A stretch of DNA of 64,000 bases from Paenibacillus amylolyticus (lineage in GTDB: Bacteria; Bacillota; Bacilli; Paenibacillales; Paenibacillaceae), in contig NZ_BCNV01000001.1 of the NCBI RefSeq assembly GCF_001570725.1, forward strand, positions 3,100,001 to 3,164,000, in the 5' to 3' direction. A model generated the notes under the pieces. That model was given only the letters and a program-made list of their open reading frames with translations, did not search any database and had not been told where the DNA came from. A program made the translations under genes and the position numbers. This document shows positions 34,046 to 43,402 of the stretch, in pieces. The first letter of the stretch is position 1. Every line of letters begins with the position of its first letter.

Positions 34046-34531
34046 TTAGTCCAGATCATCCCCATCATACACATCTTCCTGATAGTCCATGAGCCTGATT
34101 AACTTAATATCGGAATCCTCGACGTCAACATACAGCAGCCCTTCACAGCCCGGATATAATAACAGATAATTGAGGAAGCGATCCCTTAACGCCGGTCCGG
34201 TCATTTCAAGTGGTTGTCTGCGACGAGACGTCTTCACCAGATATCTGAGATCCTCACGTTCTGCAACATAGTCAATGAATAATCTGCTGTAATAAACGGA
34301 TTCATTGGCCTCAAAAGCAAGAGGAACTTTCATTTTGCCACCGATGACTTCGTAACCCTGGGCTTCAAGCAAATCCAATGCCGGGGAATCCTGAATTTTC
34401 ACGTTCAGCTGCATTCCAGACAAGCTTACAGGCATCGGTCGGTTCACCCAATTACGCAAGCCAAAGAACAGCCACAAGATCAAACAGACAGCAAGTACAC
34501 CTATAACGATTGTGTCATATTGTCCATCCAT
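34046..34531 (-). CDS. Hypothetical single-span membrane protein
   Basis: A 161-residue protein with one N-terminal transmembrane helix (about residues 7-25, TIVIGVLAVCLILWLFFGL) and a mainly cytosolic-type alpha/beta domain. The C-terminus is strongly acidic. It lies between tlyA and argR, where I recall no B. subtilis counterpart. A possible SPALDLLEAQGYEVIGGK segment recalls a helix-hairpin or substrate-binding unit, but no family is recognised. Confidence 0.7.
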   Translation of the reverse strand: MDGQYDTIVIGVLAVCLILWLFFGLRNWVNRPMPVSLSGMQLNVKIQDSPALDLLEAQGYEVIGGKMKVPLAFEANESVYYSRLFIDYVAEREDLRYLVKTSRRRQPLEMTGPALRDRFLNYLLLYPGCEGLLYVDVEDSDIKLIRLMDYQEDVYDGDDLD

Positions 34532-34615
34532 TATCGCTCACCTCGAAGATATATTCGAGATCCAGTAACGATTTCCCTTTACACCAATCATCTTTCCAGC
34601 GAAAAGAAACCCATC

Positions 34616-35461
34616 TTATGATGAGTTTCCCGTAAATGTATGAGCTGCTTCCTTCGCAACTTGCTCCGCAAGTGCATCAAGTGAAGCTGGATCGTTCTCT
34701 GGTTGTGTTGCATCTGGTGCTTCCAGACGCCAATGTGCGAGAAATTCTATATTACCTTCTCCACCGGTAATGGGTGAAAAAGTTAAACTCTGCAAATGCA
34801 AACCAAGTTGACTCGCAAAATGAAGCATCGTCTGCAATACATCCTTGTGTACCTTCGTATCACGTACCACACCGGACTTGCCTACTTTTTCACGCCCTGC
34901 TTCAAATTGAGGTTTAATCAATGCTACGATATCTGCAGGTTGATTCAAAAGGGCCAGAAGTGGCGGCAATATGATTCGCAATGAAATGAACGACACATCA
35001 ATGCTCGCAAAATTCGGCACAGGTCCCGTCAGATCTTCGGGAGTCACATAGCGAAAATTGGTTCGTTCCATCACGGTAACCCGCTCATCATTACGCAAAG
35101 ACCAGTCGAGCTGATTATAGCCCACATCAATAGCGTATACATGAGACGCACCATGCTGTAGTGCACAATCCGTAAAACCACCGGTGGATGAACCGATGTC
35201 GAGCATGACAAGTCCATTCATATCAAGGCCGAAATGACGGATCGCTTTTTCGAGCTTCAATCCGCCTCTGCCGACATAGGGATGTACCGAGCCTTTAACT
35301 TTCAGCTCGGCTTCCCTTGGAATTTTCATGCCCGCCTTTTCGATCGGCTCATTATTGGCATACACCAGTCCGGCCATGATTGCAGCTTTTGCCTTCTCAC
35401 GACTTTCATAATAGCCCTGCTCAACCAGCAGAACATCAATTCGTTCTTTCGGGAGTGACAT
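34616..35461 (-). CDS. TlyA-family rRNA methyltransferase (YqxC type)
   Basis: A 281-residue protein with an N-terminal S4 RNA-binding domain (RIDVLLVEQGYYESREKAK) and an FtsJ-like SAM methyltransferase domain (MLDIGSSTGGFTDCALQHG, VYAIDVGYNQLDW). Related TlyA proteins 2'-O-methylate rRNA of one or both subunits; some were described as hemolysins. The gene follows dxs by 22 bp and shares its operon, as in B. subtilis (dxs-yqxC). Substrate specificity is inferred from the family. Confidence 0.92.
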   Translation of the reverse strand: MSLPKERIDVLLVEQGYYESREKAKAAIMAGLVYANNEPIEKAGMKIPREAELKVKGSVHPYVGRGGLKLEKAIRHFGLDMNGLVMLDIGSSTGGFTDCALQHGASHVYAIDVGYNQLDWSLRNDERVTVMERTNFRYVTPEDLTGPVPNFASIDVSFISLRIILPPLLALLNQPADIVALIKPQFEAGREKVGKSGVVRDTKVHKDVLQTMLHFASQLGLHLQSLTFSPITGGEGNIEFLAHWRLEAPDATQPENDPASLDALAEQVAKEAAHTFTGNSS

Positions 35462-35483
35462 GTCTTTCTCCTATCAAGTAAAT

Positions 35484-37391
35484 TTACGAAGGAAAACGTG
35501 TTTTGGGCAGGCCGTAAGATGATTGAACAGCCATGTTGCGCAGTTCAGCACATACATTCTCAACGGTAAGACCTACTTCCTCACGTTGCTCCTTAATACT
35601 GCCATGCTCGATGAAGCGATCCGGAATCCCCATCAGCTGTACATGTACATCATGCAATCCCTGTTCTGCATAGAACTCCAGTACCGCACTGCCCATGCTA
35701 CCTGCTTGGGAAGTTTCTTCAAGTACAATCAATTTGGTGCCTCGAACAGCCAAATCACGCAGCATTTGCTCATCCAGAGGTTTGAGGAAGCGAGCGTTAA
35801 TTACGCCTGCTGTAATCCCTTCCCGTTTCACCATCTCCGCTGCTTCTTCTGCAAGTTGCACCATCGAGCCTGAAGCGATGACAGCATATCCTTCGGATGG
35901 ACGGAGTTGCTCCCATGTTCCAATTGGTATTGGTACAAGCACATCATCCAGAGGTACCCCCACCACATTGTTTCGTGGATAACGGTATGCAATTGGACCT
36001 TCATTATAATCAAGCGCCGTTTTCATCATATGACGCAATTCGTTTTCGTCTTTTGGCATCATCAGAACGATATTTGGAATATGGCGCATAAATGCCACAT
36101 CGTATACCCCTTGATGTGTCTCGCCATCCGGACCAACAAACCCGGCACGGTCAATGGCAAACATCACGTTGGCGTTATGACGGCAAATATCATGTACAAT
36201 CTGATCATAAGCACGTTGCATAAACGTAGAATACACGGCAAAGACCGGCTTCAAGCCTTCCATAGCCAGTGCAGCACACATGGTCGCCGCATGCTGTTCT
36301 GCAATACCAACGTCAATCATGCGATCCGGAAATTCCTTACTGAACGGAATAAGACCTGATCCTGTAGGCATTGCTGGCGTTACAGCTACGATCCGCTTAT
36401 CCTGCTTCGCAAGATCAATCAGGGTTTGACCGAACACTTCCGTGTACATCGGTTTCCCCACTGCCTTCAGCACTTGACCGGATTCAATTTTGTACGGAGA
36501 AATCCCGTGCCACTTGTGCGAATCGGCTTCTGCTGGTTGATAACCTTTGCCTTTGGTTGTAAGCACATGAACGAGCACTGGACCATCCACGTTATCTGCC
36601 TGTTTGAAGGTTTCGATCAATTTGGGAATATCATGCCCATCAATCGGTCCCAAATACGTGAAGCCCAGTTCTTCAAAAAGAACACCTGGTACCATCATAT
36701 ATTTGACACTGTCTTTGATCCAGCTTGCCGATTTGGCCAAACGGTCCCCTATAGCAGGAATTTTTTTAAGCATGCCCTCGACATCATCTTTCGCTTTCAG
36801 ATAATGACGATCCGAACGAATTTTGCTCAAATATTTATGCATGGCCCCAACGTTTGGAGCAATGGACATTTCATTATCATTCAGAATAACCATCAGTTTT
36901 CTCTGCTCATGACCAATATGATTGAGGGCCTCAAATGCCATACCACCTGTAAGCGCTCCATCACCAATCATCGCGATGACTTGATTGTCCTCACCCTTCA
37001 GATCACGTGCAAGGGCCATCCCCATCGCAGCCGACAATGATGTACTGCTGTGTCCAGCTTCCCATACATCATGTTCACTTTCGTTGCGTTTGACAAACCC
37101 GCACAGGCCGTTATGTTGACGCAATGTATCAAAGCGATCCATACGCCCTGTCAGGACTTTATGCACATAAGCCTGATGCCCTACATCGAAAATCATTTTG
37201 TCTGCTGGACTGTTATAGCAGTAATGCAGGGCTACCGTGAGCTCAACCACTCCTAAGTTGGGTGCGAGATGCCCCCCTGTAACGGACAGCTTCTCAATCA
37301 GAAACTGCCGGATCTCTGCCGACAAAAGCGCAAGATCATCCTGAGACATCGACTTTAGATCACTGGGTTGTTTAATTTGTGGAAGCAGCAC
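35484..37391 (-). CDS. dxs: 1-deoxy-D-xylulose-5-phosphate synthase
   Basis: The first enzyme of the non-mevalonate isoprenoid pathway, joining pyruvate and glyceraldehyde 3-phosphate with thiamine diphosphate. The 635-residue length is normal. Visible are the N-terminal [17 protein letters not shown] and [14 protein letters not shown] segment ([10 protein letters not shown]), the thiamine site [15 protein letters not shown], the glutamate and arginine segment DVGIAEQHA, and [16 protein letters not shown]. It follows ispA in the same direction, keeping two isoprenoid genes together. Confidence 0.96.
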   Translation of the reverse strand: MLLPQIKQPSDLKSMSQDDLALLSAEIRQFLIEKLSVTGGHLAPNLGVVELTVALHYCYNSPADKMIFDVGHQAYVHKVLTGRMDRFDTLRQHNGLCGFVKRNESEHDVWEAGHSSTSLSAAMGMALARDLKGEDNQVIAMIGDGALTGGMAFEALNHIGHEQRKLMVILNDNEMSIAPNVGAMHKYLSKIRSDRHYLKAKDDVEGMLKKIPAIGDRLAKSASWIKDSVKYMMVPGVLFEELGFTYLGPIDGHDIPKLIETFKQADNVDGPVLVHVLTTKGKGYQPAEADSHKWHGISPYKIESGQVLKAVGKPMYTEVFGQTLIDLAKQDKRIVAVTPAMPTGSGLIPFSKEFPDRMIDVGIAEQHAATMCAALAMEGLKPVFAVYSTFMQRAYDQIVHDICRHNANVMFAIDRAGFVGPDGETHQGVYDVAFMRHIPNIVLMMPKDENELRHMMKTALDYNEGPIAYRYPRNNVVGVPLDDVLVPIPIGTWEQLRPSEGYAVIASGSMVQLAEEAAEMVKREGITAGVINARFLKPLDEQMLRDLAVRGTKLIVLEETSQAGSMGSAVLEFYAEQGLHDVHVQLMGIPDRFIEHGSIKEQREEVGLTVENVCAELRNMAVQSSYGLPKTRFPS

Positions 37392-37672
37392 GAGAATCTC
37401 CCCGCTTTCCTAGATTGTTTGATTGTTGTTGTAAATCCATATATACATTATGAATCAAATGACATTAAATCATTATAACATAAAAGAACAAGAATCATAA
37501 TTTACTGCACTATACTCCCGATAACGAGCATTTTCGCCAGCAAGTTATATAGAATCCTTCTCCATATGTATTCCCGCATCCACTCGGGACAGACTTTTTC
37601 CATCCACTCAGAAAAAGGACATTACATTCATTACACGATTATACAGGTTTTGAAACAGCACACCATCAGAAT

Positions 37673-38578
37673 CTAATGGTCTCGACTCATCAGATAATCC
37701 GCAATTTCCAGCAATCTGGATGCATCAGGTAACTCGGCTCTTTCAAGTGCATCTTTTGCAGATTGAGTAAGGGATTTCACCTCAGCTACAGAAGCCTCCA
37801 TGCCAATAAAATAAGGATATGTTACCTTCTGCTGATTCACATCGCTCTGTGTTTTCTTACCCATCTTTTGCTCGTCGCCCGTCAGGTCGAGAATATCATC
37901 CTGAATCTGGAACGCCAGCCCCAGATCACGACCAAACACACGCAAGGCTTCCAATTGTCCTTCCGTTGCTCCACCAATTCGTGCTCCAGCAATGAGGGAG
38001 AAAACAATCAGATCACCCGTTTTGTGCAAATGGATATATTGGAGCTGTGAAAGATCGGTCATGCCTTGCTCGCCTTCCATATCCGCGACTTGACCGCCAA
38101 CCATGCCTCTTGCTCCAGCAAGTTCGGACATGTCCTCTACGATGGACAGCAACGCATCTGCCGTCACACCGCTGCGACGACCCGCTTGAACAATGCTATA
38201 AAAAGCATGAGTTAGCAACGCATCGCCCGCCAATATGGCGGTTGCTTCACCATATACCTTATGATTCGTTAATTTTCCCCTGCGGTAATCATCATTATCC
38301 ATCGCAGGTAGGTCGTCGTGGATCAGTGAATAGGTATGAACCATCTCCACGGCGCAGGCTACCGGCATTGCAGCTGTACGCTGTGCACCGAAGGCTTCCG
38401 CCGCAGCAACGACCAGAAGAGGACGAAGGCGTTTGCCTCCGGCCATAAGTGAGTACTGCATCGCATCCGTCAGCGATTGGGGTACATCCCAGTGATCGGG
38501 AAGAGTGTGTTTCAACTCTTCTGTCACCTCAGCTGTGACCTCCTCAAGGTATGCTTGAAACGAAGGACGATTACTCAT
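37673..38578 (-). CDS. ispA: Farnesyl diphosphate synthase / polyprenyl synthetase
   Basis: A short-chain prenyltransferase of 301 residues that condenses isopentenyl diphosphate onto allylic diphosphates. Both aspartate-rich motifs are present: DDLPAMDNDD and DDILD, along with GGKRLRP near residue 45. The two residues before the first motif (SL in SLIHDDL) suggest a C15 product. The ATG at 38578 overlaps the end of xseB by eight bases, so translation is coupled. The order xseA-xseB-ispA-dxs matches B. subtilis. Confidence 0.94.
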   Translation of the reverse strand: MSNRPSFQAYLEEVTAEVTEELKHTLPDHWDVPQSLTDAMQYSLMAGGKRLRPLLVVAAAEAFGAQRTAAMPVACAVEMVHTYSLIHDDLPAMDNDDYRRGKLTNHKVYGEATAILAGDALLTHAFYSIVQAGRRSGVTADALLSIVEDMSELAGARGMVGGQVADMEGEQGMTDLSQLQYIHLHKTGDLIVFSLIAGARIGGATEGQLEALRVFGRDLGLAFQIQDDILDLTGDEQKMGKKTQSDVNQQKVTYPYFIGMEASVAEVKSLTQSAKDALERAELPDASRLLEIADYLMSRDH

Positions 38579-38828
38579 GGACTTCACCGCTCTCATCGTC
38601 AGCAGTTCCGAAGGGCTTCTTGCGAAGCTCTCCATCTTCTTCTACGATCATCTCGATCTTGCGTTCCACTTGTTCCAGCTTCAGACCGCAAAGTTGCGAA
38701 AGTTTCATCCCGCGCTGAAACAGATCGATGGCCTGTTCCAACGGAACATCACCATGCTCAAGCTGACCTACGATGTCTTCCAATGCCGCCATTGCCTCTT
38801 CAAAATTCAATTCCGGTTCATTCGCCAT
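38571..38828 (-). CDS. xseB: Exodeoxyribonuclease VII small subunit
   Basis: An 85-residue subunit that binds the large subunit XseA. The core FEEAMAALEDIVGQLEHGDVPLEQAIDLFQRGMKL is recognisable in its parts (LEDIVGQLE and ALDLFQRG-like QAIDLFQRG). It overlaps the end of xseA by 11 bases, and AAGGAGG lies inside xseA upstream of the ATG. Confidence 0.95.
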   Translation of the reverse strand: MANEPELNFEEAMAALEDIVGQLEHGDVPLEQAIDLFQRGMKLSQLCGLKLEQVERKIEMIVEEDGELRKKPFGTADDESGEVHE

Positions 38829-40182
38829 GGGTATTGTCGTCCTCCTTCATTCCCCAAACCTGACAGTCCAGCTGTCCGTCTGTTAATTTAATCTTAATTG
38901 AATCTCCAGGCTGTATATCCTTCGTCGACTTGATCAATCGCTGTTCTTGCTCGTCATAGACAAGGCTATATCCACGTGACATGACTTTAAGCGGGCTAAG
39001 CGCATCCAGATGCCGCACAGATGATTTCCAATGTTGCTGCTTGGATCTAGTTATGGACCTGATCGCAAGTTCCAGTTGTCTGCGTGCTGCCGTAGTTTCA
39101 CGGCGTGCTGCATTGACCTGCTCACGAGGATTGAATCGTTGTAGTGCCGCCCGTAAACGCTCCTGCTTCTCTCCCGTCCATTTCATACGCGTATCCACTG
39201 TTCTCAAAAGCCGTTGGTGCATCATATCCAGTCGTTCCGTATGCTGCATCAAGGTACGTCTTGGATGAACCAGCACTGGCGAACGCTGTAATCTCGCGAG
39301 CCGTTCACGATTATGTACAGCGCGCTGACGCAAGCTGTGCTGTAACTGGCGCTGACGTTGTCCGATCTGATCTAGCAACTCAGCTCGATTAGGTACAGCC
39401 AGTTCCGCAGCAGCTGTAGGCGTAGCCGCACGCAAATCGGCTGCAAAATCGGCAATGGTAAAGTCCGTTTCGTGCCCAACCGCAGAAATAACAGGAATAT
39501 CCGAAGCGACTATCGCTCTTGCCACAATCTCCTCATTGAAGGCCCATAATTCCTCCAATGAACCGCCTCCGCGTCCAACGATAAGTACATCAGCTTCTCC
39601 CATCCGGTTCAGGTTGCCAATCGCTTTGACGATGGAAGGTGCTGCACCTTTGCCTTGAACCAGAACCGGATACAAAACAACTTTGGCAGAAGGGTATCTA
39701 CGTTGGAGTGTGATCATAATATCCCGCACCGCCGCTCCCGTCGGTGAAGTTACGACACCGATGGTCTGTGGATAACGTGGGATCTGTCTTTTTCGCGAAG
39801 GTGAAAATAACCCTTCATCCTCGAGCTTTTTCTTGAGCTGTTCGTAAGCCAGATACAGACTCCCAATCCCGTCCGGTTGCATATGGGTAGCATAGAATTG
39901 ATACTGCCCATCCCGTTCATACACCGAGACATTACCACGAGCAATAACCCTTGCACCCTCCTTCGGTACAAAGGGTAATCGCTGGTTATGGGACGCAAAC
40001 ATAATCGACTTAATCCGGCTGTCCTTGTCCTTCAATGTAAAATACATATGGCCGCTGGAGTGATGTGTGAAATTCGAAATCTCCCCGCGTAGCCAAACGT
40101 CCGACAGGACCTGATCCGATTCCAGTTTCATTCGAATATATCGGTTCAGGTCTTTAATGGAGTAGATTTTTTGATCTGCCAC
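38818..40182 (-). CDS. xseA: Exodeoxyribonuclease VII large subunit
   Basis: The catalytic subunit that degrades single-stranded DNA to short oligonucleotides. The N-terminal OB-fold (WLRGEISNFTHHSSGHMYFTLKD, seen as GEISNF and GHMYFTLKD) is followed by the nuclease core with RYPQTIGVVTSPTGAA, GRGGGSLEELWAF and SAVGHETDFT, then a long arginine-rich coiled coil. A GTG at 40182 with AGGG eight bases upstream is preferred to a TTG at 40188, giving 454 residues. Confidence 0.95.
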   Translation of the reverse strand: MADQKIYSIKDLNRYIRMKLESDQVLSDVWLRGEISNFTHHSSGHMYFTLKDKDSRIKSIMFASHNQRLPFVPKEGARVIARGNVSVYERDGQYQFYATHMQPDGIGSLYLAYEQLKKKLEDEGLFSPSRKRQIPRYPQTIGVVTSPTGAAVRDIMITLQRRYPSAKVVLYPVLVQGKGAAPSIVKAIGNLNRMGEADVLIVGRGGGSLEELWAFNEEIVARAIVASDIPVISAVGHETDFTIADFAADLRAATPTAAAELAVPNRAELLDQIGQRQRQLQHSLRQRAVHNRERLARLQRSPVLVHPRRTLMQHTERLDMMHQRLLRTVDTRMKWTGEKQERLRAALQRFNPREQVNAARRETTAARRQLELAIRSITRSKQQHWKSSVRHLDALSPLKVMSRGYSLVYDEQEQRLIKSTKDIQPGDSIKIKLTDGQLDCQVWGMKEDDNTHGE

Positions 40183-40192
40183 AGACAAAACC

Positions 40193-41050
40193 CTAGGCCA
40201 ATCCGTGAGCGCGCTTGGCAGCGATCAATGTATTTTGCATCAGCATTGTGATTGTCATCGGACCAACACCACCAGGAACGGGTGTAATAGGACCAGAAAC
40301 TTCTTTCACGCTCTCGAAATCAACGTCTCCTGCCAGTTTGCCATTCTCCAAACGGTTCATGCCGACATCGATAACAACAGCACCCGGTTTCACAAAATCA
40401 GCATCCACAAAATTAGCACGGCCGATGGCTACAACCAGAATGTCCGCCTGGCGTGTAATTTCTTTCATGTTGGCTGTGCGGGAATGACACATGGTTACCG
40501 TCGCATTCTCACGTTGCAGCAACAGCGATACCGGTTTGCCGACAATATTGCTTCTTCCGATGACTACCGCATGTTTACCGGACATTTCCAATCCAGTACG
40601 TTTGATCAGTTCAATTACACCCGCCGGGGTGCATGGAAGCAGACTATCGTCTCCAATAACAAGATTACCAACATTGACTGGATGGAACCCGTCTACGTCT
40701 TTATCCACGGCAATCGCATCAATAACCGCTTTCTCTTCGATATGCTTCGGTAGTGGAAGTTGCACCAAAATTCCGTTGATGGATTGTTGATTGTTCAGCT
40801 TGTCCACCAGCGCGAGCAGATCTTCTTGGGACGTGTTTGCATCCAAGCGATGCACTTCGGAGTAGAATCCGAGGTCGTGACATGCTTTTTCTTTATTACG
40901 CACATATACTTGGGATGCCGGATCTTCGCCGACGAGCACAACAGCCAGACCAGGTACTACCCCCTGTTCGCTAAGCTGTTTTACTTCTGTTGTCATGCTT
41001 GCGCGGATCTCTTGGGATACTTCTTTACCGTTAATAATAGATGCTGTCAT
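40193..41050 (-). CDS. folD: Bifunctional methylenetetrahydrofolate dehydrogenase/cyclohydrolase
   Basis: A 285-residue one-carbon enzyme linking 5,10-methylene- and 10-formyl-tetrahydrofolate. Family motifs are present: [13 protein letters not shown] with the catalytic lysine, [37 protein letters not shown] and [11 protein letters not shown]. The GGGAG site precedes the ATG. The stop codon lies 11 bp before the xseA start. A repeat element separates it from nusB. Confidence 0.96.
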   Translation of the reverse strand: MTASIINGKEVSQEIRASMTTEVKQLSEQGVVPGLAVVLVGEDPASQVYVRNKEKACHDLGFYSEVHRLDANTSQEDLLALVDKLNNQQSINGILVQLPLPKHIEEKAVIDAIAVDKDVDGFHPVNVGNLVIGDDSLLPCTPAGVIELIKRTGLEMSGKHAVVIGRSNIVGKPVSLLLQRENATVTMCHSRTANMKEITRQADILVVAIGRANFVDADFVKPGAVVIDVGMNRLENGKLAGDVDFESVKEVSGPITPVPGGVGPMTITMLMQNTLIAAKRAHGLA

Positions 41051-41082
41051 TGTACTCTCTCTCCCTTATGTGAATATAAATT

Positions 41083-41151
41083 TAGAGGTTGTTCAAAAAA
41101 ACCGCTTTTGATTACGAAGGGTACTGAAAACCGGTCCTTTTGAACACGCAC
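41083..41151. repeat. Intergenic repeat family B, short copy
   Basis: The element starts AGAGGTTGTTCAAAAAAACC and ends CCTTTTGAACACGCACT. It equals the two ends of the copy at 33332 joined directly. On the minus strand it folds into a long hairpin (TGTTCAAAA...TTTTTGAACA) between nusB and folD. Confidence 0.75.
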
Positions 41152-41167
41152 TATAGTTAATCATAGC

Positions 41168-41620
41168 TTAAGATAATTTTGCTTTAATAGCGTCAACTTC
41201 CTGAATCATGCGTCCAAGTACGCCATTGACGAACTTGCCGGATTCATCTGTGCCAAAATATTTGGACAGTTCAATCGCTTCATTGACGGATACCTTTGCC
41301 GGAATGTCATCACAGAATACCATTTCATACGTAGACAGTCGTAGAATCTGGCGATCCACACGTGACAGACGGCTGATCTGCCAACCTTTCAAATAATCCA
41401 CGAGCAGCCCGTCAATCGCTTCTTTATTGTTCCAGGCTCCTTGTACAATCTCAGTAACATAGGTACGCATTACATCTGCATCGCGGATAACCACTTCGGT
41501 TTCATTATCTTCAGCGGCTTCATTGATCAGCATGTTCACAGCTTCTGCTGCGCCGACCTCATTCATTTCCATCTGATACAGACTTTGTACTGCAATTTCC
41601 CTTGCCAAACGTCTTTTCAT
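41168..41620 (-). CDS. nusB: Transcription antitermination factor NusB
   Basis: A 150-residue all-helical protein that binds boxA RNA with NusE in rRNA antitermination. It starts MKRRLAREIAVQSLYQ and contains DRQILRLSTYEMVF and VSVNEAIELSKYFGTDESGKFVNG, seen in its parts. The ATG at 41620 has AGGAGG nine bases upstream; 20 further upstream codons are open but unlikely. Its place before folD matches B. subtilis. Confidence 0.95.
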   Translation of the reverse strand: MKRRLAREIAVQSLYQMEMNEVGAAEAVNMLINEAAEDNETEVVIRDADVMRTYVTEIVQGAWNNKEAIDGLLVDYLKGWQISRLSRVDRQILRLSTYEMVFCDDIPAKVSVNEAIELSKYFGTDESGKFVNGVLGRMIQEVDAIKAKLS

Positions 41621-41750
41621 GTCCTGCCTCCTGCAGCGCTCCGTCTGGAGCGTCATCATGCTTATTTTAAAATCATGCAACCATCACATGTTATCCTGTA
41701 TCGGATAGATCGATGGCTTCCACGGTATTGTTATTGTTATCCCTTTTCAC

Positions 41751-41833
41751 AAAAAAACCTGCAATACGTTTCCTCCAAAAAACGGGCAACCTAAACTACA
41801 GCTCTATTTTCGGAAGAAACATATTGCAGGGTT
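41751..41833 (-). terminator. Long-loop terminator after the Asp23/AmaP genes
   Basis: On the minus strand AACCCTGCAATATGTTTC pairs with GAAACGTATTGCAGGTT (two mismatches) across a loop of about 43 bases, followed by seven T. It would end the envelope-stress transcript before nusB. Confidence 0.75.
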
Positions 41834-41841
41834 CAGGCAGG

Positions 41842-42075
41842 TCACTTAAACGGACGCCAGCGATCGCCGAGCCATTGTCCCCACTCCCTCCAGGGAATGG
41901 ACGAACCCAGCTTCGAATCGCTTCGTCTGCCTAACGTATAACCGATGAACACCAAGAGTGCAAAGAACAACATATCCCAAAAACCGATCCATACATAAAG
42001 AAATCCAAAAAAGATGCCGCCGATAATTCCGGTAATTCGGCCTCTGTGACTATCCCAAATCTCTTTCCACAGCAT
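41842..42075 (-). CDS. DUF2273 small membrane protein
   Basis: A 77-residue protein with two transmembrane segments (about 12-28 and 32-48) and a basic/aromatic C-terminus. DUF2273 proteins occur beside Asp23 and AmaP, as here. It follows amaP by 14 bp in the same operon; GAGGTG lies 11 bases before the ATG. Its role in the envelope complex is unknown. Confidence 0.85.
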   Translation of the reverse strand: MLWKEIWDSHRGRITGIIGGIFFGFLYVWIGFWDMLFFALLVFIGYTLGRRSDSKLGSSIPWREWGQWLGDRWRPFK

Positions 42076-42089
42076 CAGTGAAACTCACC

Positions 42090-42629
42090 TCATTCCACTC
42101 GACTCTTGTAGTTAGGCGACTGGGTTACATTAGCGATATACACCGTGACAAAAGATACCGGAATACCCGTAATCTCTTGTACATGATCATGTATCGCCTT
42201 TTGCAGATCAGAAGTCAGCGCAGGAATAGGTGTCTCTCCATCCACTACCGCACGGATCATAATCTCCAGTCCTGACTCAACCACACGTATGCGTGCCTTG
42301 ACATCACGTACTCCCCGGAAACGGGAAGTCGCCTTCAAACAGAGATTCTCAATCGTCTCCATTGAAATCTGTACATCACCAAACTCAGTACGTTGATCCA
42401 CAGACGGCAACGATGCACGCTCACGCCGAACCGAGATGTAGAAAAATCGCAAACTCAGGATAAACAAAATCGCTGCTGCAATAACCGACGCAACAATAAC
42501 GTTTTGTTCCTGCTGGTAATTCAATTCGTAAGGCAGCACACCGCTGATCAGAAGAATGACGGCTGCCGATATTGCTCCAACGCTTATGCTGTATATAAAC
42601 AACAGAAGCCGATCCAGTATTTTAGCCAC
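42090..42629 (-). CDS. amaP: AmaP, membrane anchor for Asp23
   Basis: A 179-residue protein with two N-terminal transmembrane helices (about 6-26 and 44-62) and a soluble C-terminal domain of the Asp23 type (VRDVKARIRVVESGLEIMI is its central part, ending VYIANVTQSP). In Staphylococcus AmaP tethers Asp23 to the membrane. The GTG at 42629 is chosen from the GGGAGG spacing. It lies downstream of asp23 with an intervening hairpin. Confidence 0.88.
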   Translation of the reverse strand: MAKILDRLLLFIYSISVGAISAAVILLISGVLPYELNYQQEQNVIVASVIAAAILFILSLRFFYISVRRERASLPSVDQRTEFGDVQISMETIENLCLKATSRFRGVRDVKARIRVVESGLEIMIRAVVDGETPIPALTSDLQKAIHDHVQEITGIPVSFVTVYIANVTQSPNYKSRVE

Positions 42630-42738
42630 GAACTGCACAGCCTCCCTTGCTCACTAACATTACTTACCTGTTCACTAGCAAAAAATCAGACCCTCATCTA
42701 GCTTTCGCTATAATGAAGACCTGTCCAAGACGGGATAA

Positions 42739-42761
42739 CCCCCGGCAGTTGATGCCGGGGG
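42739..42761. other. GC-rich hairpin between asp23 and amaP
   Basis: CCCCCGGCA and TGCCGGGGG form a perfect 9-bp stem with a five-base loop, with an outer GAAGAC/GTCTTC pairing (42715-42772). No T run follows on the minus strand, so it may be an RNA processing or partial termination signal. Confidence 0.5.
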
Positions 42762-42774
42762 AATCTGTCTTCTT

Positions 42775-43185
42775 TTATTTTACGCGCTGACTGTTCAGGT
42801 CGATTTCTTCCACTTTCTCGGTGCTCTTGAACTGAACGTCATGAATGTGCACATTCACTTCATTCACATTCAAGCCTGTCATGTTCTCGATGGAACGTTT
42901 CACATTCTGTTGAATCTCCGTAGCCACCTGTGGCAGACGGTATCCGTACTCGATAATTACGGAAACATCAACTGCAGCTTCACGTTGGCCTACTTCAACT
43001 TTAACGCCTTTGGAAAGGTTTTTGCGACCAAGCAATTCAGCAAATCCGCCAGCGAATCCTCCACTCATGCCTGCAACACCTTTCACTTCAAGGGTCGCCA
43101 ATCCAGCAATCACTTCAATAACTTCAGGTGCGATCTGGATTTCACCGATATCCGTTCGTTCAAATTCAGTCGGTAGTGTACTCAT
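42775..43185 (-). CDS. Asp23/Gls24 family envelope stress protein (YqhY type)
   Basis: A 136-residue soluble protein with the Asp23 core: IQIAPEVIEVIAGLATLEVKGVAGM (in parts), VEVGQREAAVDVSVIIEYG and NVNEVNVHIHDV. In B. subtilis the homologue YqhY lies next to accBC and its loss perturbs acetyl-CoA carboxylase and lipid synthesis. The same neighbourhood is seen here, with accC 218 bp upstream. A long, structured upstream region may hold regulatory RNA. Confidence 0.92.
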   Translation of the reverse strand: MSTLPTEFERTDIGEIQIAPEVIEVIAGLATLEVKGVAGMSGGFAGGFAELLGRKNLSKGVKVEVGQREAAVDVSVIIEYGYRLPQVATEIQQNVKRSIENMTGLNVNEVNVHIHDVQFKSTEKVEEIDLNSQRVK

Positions 43186-43268
43186 AACTGTTCAACACAC
43201 CTTTCGCGAGATAAGTTTGCGGCCATCCGTCAGGGCGCTGGACTCAGGTCAATCAACCCTCAGAACCC

Positions 43269-43334
43269 TTCCGGTCCGGCTTTACCGGAACTCCTGCAAA
43301 CATCCGCGAGGTGCGGGCTTATCCTTTGCAGGAG
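43269..43334 (-). other. Tandem stem-loops between accC and asp23
   Basis: CTCCTGCAAA/TTTGCAGGAG (10-bp perfect stem) and TTCCGGT/ACCGGAA (7-bp stem) lie back to back in the 217-bp gap. No T run follows either one. They may form a structured leader of asp23 or a processing site in the acc transcript. Confidence 0.5.
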
Positions 43335-43402
43335 ACATGCGCTCTTATTATTCATACTATATCATTTGGGCTACATTATGACAAACAAGCCCAATATACC
43401 TT

